Made by a program: the position numbers and the translations under genes. Positions 8,108 through 15,877 of a stretch of DNA of 47,367 nt are shown piece after piece (within the stretch, counting starts at the first letter, position 1; each line of letters opens with the position of its first letter). The notes beneath the pieces were generated by a model that saw only the letters and a program-made list of their open reading frames with translations, was not told the origin of the DNA and searched no databases. Source of the DNA: Niveibacterium sp. 24ML (GTDB taxonomy: Bacteria; Pseudomonadota; Gammaproteobacteria; Burkholderiales; Rhodocyclaceae); assembly GCF_026586805.1 (NCBI RefSeq), contig NZ_JAPFHA010000029.1, positions 1-47,367 of the forward strand, in the 5' to 3' direction.

Positions 8108-9842
8108 CGAGGCTGGCCTCCAGTTGCTGGTAGCGCCACTGGCTGGCGTACCAGCCGTCGTGCGCCAGCAGCTCGGCGTGCGAGCCGGCTTCCACCACGC
8201 GGCCCGCGCGCAGCACCAGGGTGTGTTCGGCATCCATCACCGCCGAGAGGCGGTGGCTCACGATGATCACCGTGCGGCCGCGCCGCGCGTCGCGCAGGTG
8301 GCTGAGGATGCGGGTTTCGGTTTCGGTATCCACCGCCGAGAGCGCGTCGTCGAGCAGCAGGATCGGCGCGTCTGACAGCAGCGCGCGCGCAATCGCCACC
8401 CGCTGCCGCTGTCCGCCCGAGAGCGAGACCCCGCGCTCGCCCACCGGCGTTTCGTAGCCCTGCGGCAGGCGCAGGATGTCGTCGTGAATCGCCGCGATGC
8501 GCGCCGCCTGCTCGATCTGCTCGCGGCTGGCATCAGGGCGCGCGAGCGCGATGTTGTCGGCGATCGAGGCGGAGAACAGGAAGGCTTCCTGCGGGACCCA
8601 GGCCATCGCGGCACGCAGCGCGTCGAGCGAGTAATCGGCGAGCGGGCGGCCGCCCCAACGTATCTCGCCACTGGCGGCCACGTCCTGACGCAGCAGCAGG
8701 CGGATCAGCGTCGATTTGCCGGCCCCGGTAGCGCCGACCAGCCCCAGCGTATGGCCCGCTTCGAGGCGCAGGTTCACTGAATCCAGCGCCGGGATGGCCT
8801 GGTCGGGGAAGCGGTAGCCGACGCCGATCAGCTCGATCGCCGCGTCGCTGCAGGGCGCGGCGTGGGTGCCGTGATCGGGCATCTCGGGCGCGGCGTCCAG
8901 CACCGGTTGCAGGCGCTCCCACGCGGCACGGCCACGCTCGATCAGCGAGAGCACATGCCCGGCGGCGAACATCGGCCAGATCAGCTGCCCGAGGTACATC
9001 GAAAAACCGGTCAGCAGGCCGATCGTCAGCTCGCCCTGCCATACCAGCCAGCCGCCGAGCGCGAGGGTGAGCGTGCTGGCGGCCGAGAGCGCGAGGCCGA
9101 CCGCCGGCTCGTAGGCCGCTTCCCAGCGCTGTGCGGTGTCGCCCGCCTTCGCTGCGGCGGCGGTCAGTTCCGCGAAATGCGCGCTGCTGCGCGCTTCCAG
9201 CCCGAGGGCGCGCACCGTGCGCACGCCGGCCAACGTTTCCTGCACATGGTCGTTGAGCTTGCCGAAGCGCCCGAGCGAATCGCGCCAGGCGTGGTGCACA
9301 TGGCGCGAGATGCGCCAGAACGCGAAGGCCATGAAGGGGAATGGCAGCAAGGCGGCGAGGCCAAGGCGCCAGTCGATCCCCAGGGTCATCATTGCAACGA
9401 CGAGGATCAGCGTCATCGTGCCGTCGAAACCTGCCAGCAACGCCTCGCCGGCCGAGAGTTCCACCGCGTCGATGTCGTTGGTGGCGCGCGCCATCAGGTC
9501 GCCGGTGCGGCTGCCCTGGAAGAAGCGCGCGCCCTGCAGCGTGAACTGCCTGTAAAGCCGCGTGCGCAGCTCGACCCCGAGCTGGTAGGCGGTGGCGTAG
9601 AGCATCAGGCGCCAGCCCACGCGCAGGAAGTAGATCGACAGCCCCATTGCGATCAGGATCGCGAATTCGCCAGCCAGCGCCGAGGGCGTGACCTGGCCGT
9701 GCACCAGGCGATCGATGATTGCCGCAACGCGGCGCGGCACCCACACGGTCAGGATTGCAATGGCGGCCAGCATGAGCGCCGAGGCGGCGTAGGCGCGAGC
9801 GTTGCGGCGCACGAAGGAAAGCAGCAGGGCAAAAAGGCTCAT
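8097..9842 (-). CDS. mdlA: ABC multidrug exporter half-transporter, MdlA-like
   Basis: 581 aa, first gene of the exporter pair. Membrane domain in residues about 15-300, including the coupling-helix region around SRTGDLMARATNDID. In the nucleotide-binding domain, Walker A is G370-S377 (GATGAGKS), the canonical signature LSGGQ is at 474-478, and Walker B is ILLLDD at 494-499. Here Asp499 replaces the catalytic Glu, making this the degenerate ATP site. I start at the ATG at 9842 (MSLFALLL) rather than the upstream in-frame codons to 9878, because family members begin here. With the MdlB-like product it should form an inner-membrane heterodimer exporting lipophilic compounds, though the actual substrate cannot be read from sequence. 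Confidence 0.88.
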   Translation of the reverse strand: MSLFALLLSFVRRNARAYAASALMLAAIAILTVWVPRRVAAIIDRLVHGQVTPSALAGEFAILIAMGLSIYFLRVGWRLMLYATAYQLGVELRTRLYRQFTLQGARFFQGSRTGDLMARATNDIDAVELSAGEALLAGFDGTMTLILVVAMMTLGIDWRLGLAALLPFPFMAFAFWRISRHVHHAWRDSLGRFGKLNDHVQETLAGVRTVRALGLEARSSAHFAELTAAAAKAGDTAQRWEAAYEPAVGLALSAASTLTLALGGWLVWQGELTIGLLTGFSMYLGQLIWPMFAAGHVLSLIERGRAAWERLQPVLDAAPEMPDHGTHAAPCSDAAIELIGVGYRFPDQAIPALDSVNLRLEAGHTLGLVGATGAGKSTLIRLLLRQDVAASGEIRWGGRPLADYSLDALRAAMAWVPQEAFLFSASIADNIALARPDASREQIEQAARIAAIHDDILRLPQGYETPVGERGVSLSGGQRQRVAIARALLSDAPILLLDDALSAVDTETETRILSHLRDARRGRTVIIVSHRLSAVMDAEHTLVLRAGRVVEAGSHAELLAHDGWYASQWRYQQLEASLDAA

Positions 9843-9957
9843 CGGGGGTGTCCGCGGCGAAGGCAGGGCACACCGCACCCGGTCGGCGCGATGGCGAAGG
9901 GCGACATTCTACGGGTGTCGCACGCACACGACGGCGCCGCGCGCCCGGCGTTCGGGC

Positions 9958-9990
9958 AAAAAAAAAGCGCACCCGGCAGGGTGCGCTTTT
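9958..9990 (-). terminator. Rho-independent terminator after the PEP-CTERM gene
   Basis: A 12-bp stem (9963-9974 with 9979-9990) closed by a four-base loop. Read on the minus strand it runs into nine T residues (A-run 9958-9966). It lies 16 bp past the stop codon of the PEP-CTERM gene and separates it from the mdlAB operon. Confidence 0.92.
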
Positions 9991-10006
9991 GCGGACCGTG
10001 TGGCGC

Positions 10007-10645
10007 TTAGCCCATGCGGCGGCGCGAGATCAGCCCAAGGCCGATCAGACCTGCCATCAGGGTTGCCCACGACGCGGGTTCCGGCACGGGCGACACGGCA
10101 GAGACGCTGACATTGTCAAGCGAACCGCCGTAGCTGTTGCTGATGCCGCCTGCAGCGAAGACCAGCGTCGAGAAGCCACCGGTAGCAACGAAATTGAAGT
10201 CGTATTCTTGCCACACGTTGCCCGACGCGCCCACACCAGAACCGGATGCGGTCAGCAGCGCGGTGCCGTTGATGAAGGCAGTGATGTCGTTCGAGTTCGC
10301 AGCAACATTCATGCGCGGCGAGTAGAAGAAAGACACGTTGTAGGCTTGGCCCAGTGTCGTCTCGAACGTTTGCGCAATCCAGGAATTGGCGGTCGTGTCG
10401 AGTTCGACAAAGTTCTTGCCATCCAACGCGGAACCCGAGACGTTATTGCGGATCTCGACGCCTTTACCACCCACTTGCCAGCCTTTGAGCGACGAGTAGA
10501 TGTTCCAGGTGCCCGCCTTCTGGCTGACACTTTCAAAACTGCCGTTTTCGATCAGATTGATCGGGCCTGCCGAAGCGGTGGCCGAACCAATCAACGCAAA
10601 ACCGGCCGCAGCGGCGAGGGCCACGCGTAGGGACGTTGTTTTCAT
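10007..10645 (-). CDS. PEP-CTERM sorting domain protein
   Basis: 212 aa. The signal peptide is MKTTSLRV plus a hydrophobic stretch, with an ASA cleavage site near residue 27. The secreted domain opens with NLIENGSFE and contains NFVELD, a pattern typical of galactose-binding-like (DUF642-type) beta-sandwiches in such proteins. The C-terminus (residues about 187-212) is a textbook PEP-CTERM signal: a PEP motif, a hydrophobic helix and a terminal RRR cluster. An exosortase (EpsH/XrtA type) would process it, usually in bacteria making an extracellular polysaccharide matrix. No exosortase or polysaccharide genes lie in the window. The ATG at 10645 is preceded by a GGAG ribosome site six bases upstream. 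The gene is monocistronic, with its own terminator. Confidence 0.9.
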   Translation of the reverse strand: MKTTSLRVALAAAAGFALIGSATASAGPINLIENGSFESVSQKAGTWNIYSSLKGWQVGGKGVEIRNNVSGSALDGKNFVELDTTANSWIAQTFETTLGQAYNVSFFYSPRMNVAANSNDITAFINGTALLTASGSGVGASGNVWQEYDFNFVATGGFSTLVFAAGGISNSYGGSLDNVSVSAVSPVPEPASWATLMAGLIGLGLISRRRMG

Positions 10646-11253
10646 ATGTTCTCCATGGGGGTAGGTCATCGTGTCATGCACGCATCACTGCCAGATCATG
10701 CAAGTAGCCGATTTGGAAATTGTGCGTGAGTTGGATGATATTTGCTGCGGCGAAACCGTTTTTGACGTTTCGTGCTGCGTCGCGACATTTATCACACCGA
10801 AAATAGTCGGGCAAGACCATGCGGCCATCCCCGGGCCGCTCAGTTGGCGCACGGATGCCCCCGATGCGGATTGGATCGCCATCGGACTCATCCCGCGGAG
10901 ATCACGCCGCACAGCCGATATGCACGCCGGCCCTGCCCCGTAGCGGGCATTTGTTGCCTGCATCGCGACAACGGGTGGCCCAAGATGCCGCAATTGGCTG
11001 GCGGCAGCGCGGCGCATCCAATCGTCAGGGTGCCTGTCCGGACAGCCATCCGGGTTGAAGTGCCCGCCGCCCTCGATAACCCGATCTTGACCACAGCGCG
11101 CAAGGATTCAGGCGGCACCCCGGCTCCGGCCGCCGGCAGGGCTGCAGCGAACACAACAGAAAACGGGGGCGATTCAAATCATGGTGCGCCGCGGGGCCTT
11201 GCGAGTTCGGCTTGCGGCCTGCCGATGCAACGGGTGCCGGCAAGGCGCCGCCC
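10646..11253. other. Long gene-poor intergenic region
   Basis: About 600 bp between the PEP-CTERM gene and the pta terminator. Open frames here on both strands lack ribosome sites and recognisable protein character (Arg/Ala/Pro-rich shadows). The first 100 bp beside the PEP-CTERM start is more A/T-rich and must hold its promoter, but I found no convincing sigma-70 or sigma-54 boxes. The remainder could hold a degraded gene or a small RNA, but I see nothing specific. Confidence 0.5.
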
Positions 11254-11284
11254 AAAAGAAAACGGCATGCCCATTGGCATGCCG
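11254..11284 (-). terminator. Rho-independent terminator after pta
   Basis: A perfect 9-bp stem (11263-11271 with 11276-11284) with a CATT loop. On the minus strand it is followed by TTTTCTTTT (A-rich tract 11254-11262). It begins 22 bp downstream of the pta stop codon. Confidence 0.88.
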
Positions 11285-11306
11285 CTGCGCTTGGAGCGTC
11301 TTCCGC

Positions 11307-13355
11307 TCAGGATTTCGGCGGCGTGTCCGCCTGGATCGCGGTCAGCGCGATCGTGAAGACGATGTCGTCGACCAGCGCGCCGCGCGACAGATCGTTTACC
11401 GGCTTGCGCAGCCCTTGCAGCATCGGGCCAACCGACACGACGTTGGCAGAACGTTGCACCGCCTTGTAGGTGGTATTGCCGGTATTCAGATCGGGGAATA
11501 CAAACACGGTGGCCTGCCCGGCAACCGGGCTGCCGGGTGCCTTCTGGGCCGCAACGTCCTTGACGGTTGCGGCGTCGTACTGCATCGGGCCATCGAGCAC
11601 CAGTTCCGGGAAGCGCGCCTTGGCCAGTTCGGTCGCCTTGCGAACCTTTTCAACATCGTCACCGCTGCCCGAAGCGCCGGTGCTGTAGCTGATCATGGCG
11701 ACCTTCGCGTCGATGCCGAACGCAGCGGCGCTGTCCGCGCTCTGCTTGGCGATGTCGGCCAGTTCTTCGGCCGTCGGGTCGGGATTGATCGCACAGTCGG
11801 CGTAGACCAGCACCTGCTCAGGCATCAGCATGAAGAAGCAGGACGAGACAATCGACGAACCGGGCGCCGTCTTGATCAGCTGAAGCGCGGGGCGCACGGT
11901 ATTCGCGGTGGTATGCACCGCACCGCTGACCAGGCCATCGACCTCATCAACCGCCAGCATCATGGTGCCCAGCACCACCGTGTCTTCGAGCCCGGCGCGG
12001 GCCTGGCTCGGCGTGAGCCCCTTGCTCTTGCGCAATTCGACCATTGGCGCGACGTAACGGTCGGCAATCGCGTCCGGCTCAAGAATTTCGAGCCCCGCTG
12101 GCAATTCCAGCCCCTGCGCCTCGGCCACCGCCTCGATCGAGGCGCGTTTGCCCAAGAGCACGCAGCGGGCGATGCCTTTTTCGGTACAGATGACGGCGGC
12201 CTTGACCGTGCGCGGCTCGTCGCCCTCGGGCAAGACAATGCGCTTGTTGGCCGCACGGGCTTTCTTGATCAGCTGATAGCGGAAGGCTGGCGGCGACATG
12301 CGCAGCGATACGGCCAGATCGAGCCCGGCACAGATCGCATCGCCATCGAGTTGCTCGGCCACCGCGTCGATCACGCTGTCCATGCGGCCGGGATCGTCGC
12401 TCGGCACAGCCAGCGGCAGGCGGCTGATCTTGGCGGCGGTTTCGTAGCTATCGCCATCGGAACGCAGGATCGGCAAGCCGCTGTGGAAGGCCAGCGAACC
12501 GAATTTTTCGATGCGCGGGCTGATGTAGCTGTGGTGCGTGAGCAGCAGCCCGGCCAATTCGATGCCGTTGCTGGCCGCCAGCGCGGTGGCGAGCATCACG
12601 TCGTCGCGGTCACCGGCGCTGACCACCAGGGCACCCGGCTTGAGGCGTGGAATCACTTCCGACACCGAACGGGCGGCGAGCACGGTCTCGAACACGCGGC
12701 GGCTGGCGATTTCGCCTTCCACCATGACTTCGGCACCAAGGTGCTTGGCCACGTCGATCATGCGCGGCGCCGAAAGGCGCGGGTCTGCCTTGATCACGCC
12801 CCAGACCGGCACGTCACCCAACTGGGCCGATGCCTGCCCTTCGTCGAAAGCTTCGATCGCCTTGTTGAACACCACGCCAACGACGCGGCGACTGGCGTTG
12901 CGTACCTGCGCGATCAGGTAGTTGGCCTCGGCAATGCCTTCGGCGTCGGCGGCGCTGGCCACCAGCACCACATCAGCCTGCAGGCTGCGCGCGATGTCGC
13001 CCGACAGGCGCGGGATGAACGCGCGCCCCGGATCGGCGTGAATCCCTTCAACCACCAGCACGTCAGCACCGTCCGAGCCCGACATCGCGAGGCTGACAAT
13101 GTTTTCCAGCAATTCGTCGGTGCGGCCGGCGGTGACGAAGTTCGTCACCTCGCTCATGCGCAGCGGGTCGGGGCTGGCGACGTTGCAGATGCTGCGCGCG
13201 AACAGCACCGACGGTTCGGTCTCGGGGGTGTACTTGGTCACCGGTTTGACGAATGCAACCTTCAAACCACGACGCTGCAGCGCGCGGACGAGGCCGAGCG
13301 AGACCGAGGTTAGGCCGACGTTGGGTCGTGTCGGCGCGATGAAATACGTGCGCAT
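11307..13355 (-). CDS. pta: Phosphate acetyltransferase (long form)
   Basis: 682 aa. Interconverts acetyl-CoA and acetyl phosphate in acetate overflow or assimilation. The N-terminal 200 residues are the BioD-like P-loop domain (MRTYFIAPTRPNVGLTS), the middle is the DRTGG domain, and the C-terminal 330 residues are the catalytic PTA_PTB domain (for example VLPEGDEPRTVKAA and the YSTGASGSGDDVEKV region). This three-domain layout matches the E. coli-type enzyme of about 710 residues. The partner ackA is not adjacent, so acetate kinase must be elsewhere or absent. It is transcribed divergently from trhP across a 232-bp A/T-richer gap, and the terminator follows immediately. Confidence 0.95.
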   Translation of the reverse strand: MRTYFIAPTRPNVGLTSVSLGLVRALQRRGLKVAFVKPVTKYTPETEPSVLFARSICNVASPDPLRMSEVTNFVTAGRTDELLENIVSLAMSGSDGADVLVVEGIHADPGRAFIPRLSGDIARSLQADVVLVASAADAEGIAEANYLIAQVRNASRRVVGVVFNKAIEAFDEGQASAQLGDVPVWGVIKADPRLSAPRMIDVAKHLGAEVMVEGEIASRRVFETVLAARSVSEVIPRLKPGALVVSAGDRDDVMLATALAASNGIELAGLLLTHHSYISPRIEKFGSLAFHSGLPILRSDGDSYETAAKISRLPLAVPSDDPGRMDSVIDAVAEQLDGDAICAGLDLAVSLRMSPPAFRYQLIKKARAANKRIVLPEGDEPRTVKAAVICTEKGIARCVLLGKRASIEAVAEAQGLELPAGLEILEPDAIADRYVAPMVELRKSKGLTPSQARAGLEDTVVLGTMMLAVDEVDGLVSGAVHTTANTVRPALQLIKTAPGSSIVSSCFFMLMPEQVLVYADCAINPDPTAEELADIAKQSADSAAAFGIDAKVAMISYSTGASGSGDDVEKVRKATELAKARFPELVLDGPMQYDAATVKDVAAQKAPGSPVAGQATVFVFPDLNTGNTTYKAVQRSANVVSVGPMLQGLRKPVNDLSRGALVDDIVFTIALTAIQADTPPKS

Positions 13356-13587
13356 CAGGGGGAGCTCCGCTTGTGGTCAGCAGCCCCTCCGGTAAGCCGG
13401 GGGGAAATTGTGCGCTGCATGATAATCAGTCTGGTGGACTTTTTTGTTGACGTGACAGGGATGTTTCGCGATTTCTCAAATTAATTAGCCGCTTAGCCAC
13501 GCCCGCGCCTGCTCGCCGAGCCCTTTTTACGTGCCTGCTGCGGTACCATCTGCGCCCTTCGCAACATGCCGCACCCAGGTGACACCC
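13356..13587. promoter_or_regulatory. Divergent promoter region between pta and trhP
   Basis: A 232-bp gap between two divergent genes, so it must carry both promoters. A stretch at about 13438-13495 is clearly A/T-rich, with a TTGACG hexamer at 13447-13452 facing trhP. No good -10 element lies at 17 bp, so I do not assign exact promoters. Confidence 0.4.
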
Positions 13588-14901
13588 ATGCAACGCCCGG
13601 AACTCCTCGCCCCCGCCGGCTCATTGGCCATGCTCGACACTGCCTTCGCATTCGGGGCCGATGCGGTGTATGCCGGGCAACCCCGCTACAGCCTGCGCGC
13701 GCGCAACAACGAGTTCGGCAGCCTGGAGAACCTGCAACTGGGCATCGACCGCGCCCATGCGCTGGGCAAACAGTTCTACCTGGTCAGCAATGTCTTCCCG
13801 CATAACGCCAAGGTCCGCACCTACCTGGCGGACATGGCGCCGGTGGTGGCCCTGAAGCCGGATGCGCTGATCATGGCCGACCCGGGCCTGATCGACATGG
13901 TGCGCGAGGCCTGGCCCGAGATGCCGGTACACCTGTCCGTGCAGGCCAACACGGTGAACTACGCCACCGTGCGCTTCTGGGGCAAGCTGGGGGTGCGGCG
14001 GATCATCCTGTCGCGCGAGTTGTCGCTGGACGAGATCCGCGAGATCCGCGAAGCCTGCCCGGAGATGGAGATCGAGGTATTCATCCACGGCGCACTGTGC
14101 GTGGCGTACTCGGGCCGTTGCCTGCTCTCGGGCTACTTCAACCATCGCGACCCTAACCAGGGCACCTGCACCAACTCTTGCCGCTGGAAGTACGAGGTCA
14201 AGCCCGCGGAAATCGACGCCACCGGTGACGCCACCGACGGCAAGGCCTGCTGCAACGCGCCGGCCGCAGGCGCCGAAAACCCTGCTTCAAAGGTCTACCT
14301 GCTCGAAGAAGAAACCCGCCCCGGCCAGCTGATGCCGATCGAGGAAGACGAGCACGGCACCTATGTGATGAACTCAAAAGACCTGCGCGCGATCGAACAC
14401 GTGGCCAAGCTGGTCGAGATCGGCGTGCATTCGCTGAAGATCGAAGGCCGCACCAAGTCGCCCTACTACGTGGCCCGTACCTGCCAGACCTACAGCCGTG
14501 CGATTGACGATGCGATTGCTGGCCGCCCGCTGGACATGCGCTTGCTCGCAGAGCTCGAAGGCCTTGCCAGCCGCGGCTACACCGATGGCTTCTATGAACG
14601 GCATCACACGCAGGAATACCAGAATTACCTGCGCGGGCATTCGGAATCGGATCGCAGCCAGTACGTCGGCGACCTGACGGGCTACGGCGCGGACGGACTG
14701 GCCGAAGTGATCGTGAAGAACCGGTTCGCGGTGGGCGACCGGCTTGAGTTGATCCACCCGGCCGGCAATCGCGATGTCAGTGTCAGCGCAATGTTCAAGG
14801 CCGATGGCACGCCAACCGAGGTGGCGCCGGGCAGCGGTCACCATGTCAAGCTCGCCTTGCCGGCTGGCTGTGAAGGGGCGTTCATCGCCCGTTACGTCTG
14901 A
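13588..14901 (+). CDS. trhP: tRNA 5-hydroxyuridine synthesis protein TrhP (U32 family)
   Basis: 437 aa, peptidase family U32, YegQ subgroup. TrhP acts in the prephenate-dependent hydroxylation of wobble uridine 34 to ho5U in several tRNAs. The sequence opens with PELLAPAGS and contains FGADAVYAG, HLSVQANTVNY, IHGALCVAYSGRC and CTNSCRWKY. These carry the cysteine cluster conserved in the family. The middle has the ...MNSKDLRAIEHV and LKIEGRTKSPYYVA motifs, and the C-terminal beta domain covers about the last 85 residues. I chose the ATG at 13588 because an AGGTGA ribosome site ends five bases upstream and the family begins here. Despite the old label, protease activity is not expected. Confidence 0.92.
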   Translation: MQRPELLAPAGSLAMLDTAFAFGADAVYAGQPRYSLRARNNEFGSLENLQLGIDRAHALGKQFYLVSNVFPHNAKVRTYLADMAPVVALKPDALIMADPGLIDMVREAWPEMPVHLSVQANTVNYATVRFWGKLGVRRIILSRELSLDEIREIREACPEMEIEVFIHGALCVAYSGRCLLSGYFNHRDPNQGTCTNSCRWKYEVKPAEIDATGDATDGKACCNAPAAGAENPASKVYLLEEETRPGQLMPIEEDEHGTYVMNSKDLRAIEHVAKLVEIGVHSLKIEGRTKSPYYVARTCQTYSRAIDDAIAGRPLDMRLLAELEGLASRGYTDGFYERHHTQEYQNYLRGHSESDRSQYVGDLTGYGADGLAEVIVKNRFAVGDRLELIHPAGNRDVSVSAMFKADGTPTEVAPGSGHHVKLALPAGCEGAFIARYV

Positions 14902-14907
14902 GGGCGT

Positions 14908-14921
14908 CTGGCGCGCGCCAG
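14908..14921. terminator. Palindrome between convergent genes
   Basis: A perfect 14-bp GC palindrome in the 25-bp gap between the convergent trhP and binding-protein genes. It could act as a hairpin for both transcripts, but it has no loop and no T-tract on either side, so the terminator call is weak. Confidence 0.3.
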
Positions 14922-14926
14922 CCCCG

Positions 14927-15877
14927 CTAACGCGCCTCCCAACCGCGGTACTGCCCAAGGTTGTCACGCGTGAGCAGCGGTGTCGGCAAGAGGATGCGGC
15001 GCTTTTCAACCGGCTTGCCCTCGCGCAAGGCCAGGCCGATGTCCACCGCTCGCTGGCCGATCAAGGCCGGCGTCTGACCGGCCGATACCACGATCAGGCC
15101 GGGGCGCTTCATTGCCACTTCCACTTCGGGCGATCCATCCACACCGCCGATCAGCAAACGATTCAGGCCGGCCCGGCGTGCAACCGTTTCGGCGCCCAGG
15201 GCCTGCCGGTCGTTGATCGCGAATACCGCATCCACCTGAGGGTAGCGGGCCAGGTGTTCCTCCATCAGCTTGCTGCCGCCCCAAGGCGACGCGAGCCCGT
15301 CGCCCTTGTCGGTCAGGAGCCGGATGTCCGGGTAGGCCCTGAGCGCCGCGCGGCAGCCCTCGACCCGGTCTATCACCGAAGAAACATTCGGCCCGTTCTG
15401 GATGATCAGGTTGCCCTTGCCGCCCAGGCGCACTGCGAGATCGCGACAAACCGCCTCGCCTGCGCCGCGATTGTCTGACTGGATCATCACCTCGGCGCCT
15501 TCGGTATCGACATCAACCGCCACCACCGAGATCCCCGCCTCGCGCGCGCGCATCAGCACCGGGCCCAGATCCTTCGGATGCGAGGCCGCGATCAGGATCA
15601 GGCTGACGCGGTCGGCAATGAATTTTTCGACCTCGCGAATCTGTGAAGCGACGTCGTACTCGCTCGCGCTGGACATCACGCGCACGCGCGGGTTGATTTC
15701 GAGAGCGCGATCCTGCGCGCCGCGCGCCAGCGCACTGAAATACGGATTCGCCAGCGAGGAAACGCTGATGCCGATCACGTCCAGCTTCGTACCGGGCTCC
15801 GCAGCCCAGGCACTGGCCGCCAGCAAACTTGCGGCGGCAAGCGCCATTTTTTGAAGCTGTCGTCGAATCGGCATCAT
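14927..15877 (-). CDS. Sugar-type periplasmic binding protein
   Basis: 316 aa, Peripla_BP_4 (ribose/galactose-binding, LacI-like) fold. The signal peptide spans residues 1 to about 25 with an AWA cleavage motif. The mature start IGISVSSLANPYFSALARGAQ is the classic binding-protein opening. The hinge and ligand region includes ASHPKDLGPVLMRAREAGI, VVAVDVD, NGPNVSSVIDRVEG and FAINDRQALGAE. The ATG overlaps the stop of the upstream histidine kinase by 4 bp. No permease or ATPase gene is adjacent, so it more likely feeds ligand information to the kinase than to a transporter. ChvE/VirA and TorT/TorS are known precedents for that principle. The ligand is unknown; pentose, hexose or AI-2-like sugars are possible. 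Confidence 0.85.
   Translation of the reverse strand: MMPIRRQLQKMALAAASLLAASAWAAEPGTKLDVIGISVSSLANPYFSALARGAQDRALEINPRVRVMSSASEYDVASQIREVEKFIADRVSLILIAASHPKDLGPVLMRAREAGISVVAVDVDTEGAEVMIQSDNRGAGEAVCRDLAVRLGGKGNLIIQNGPNVSSVIDRVEGCRAALRAYPDIRLLTDKGDGLASPWGGSKLMEEHLARYPQVDAVFAINDRQALGAETVARRAGLNRLLIGGVDGSPEVEVAMKRPGLIVVSAGQTPALIGQRAVDIGLALREGKPVEKRRILLPTPLLTRDNLGQYRGWEAR

Noticed and set aside
6206-8266. A 686-codon plus-strand frame opposite the MdlB-like gene.
   Set aside because: The protein is dominated by Arg/Gln/His/Ala with no domain, while the minus strand encodes an intact ABC exporter.
10646-10760. Sigma-54 promoter for the PEP-CTERM gene (a TGGCAG...TGC element on the minus strand).
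   Set aside because: The spacing between the GG and GC elements is one base too long for a strict -24/-12 promoter, and the -12 element is poor.
10685-11017. A 110-codon minus-strand frame in the gap upstream of the PEP-CTERM gene.
   Set aside because: No ribosome site, no protein-like pattern and no domain; it probably arises by chance in GC-rich DNA.
11181-13313. A 710-codon plus-strand frame opposite pta.
   Set aside because: A high-GC antisense shadow; the opposite strand is a complete phosphotransacetylase.
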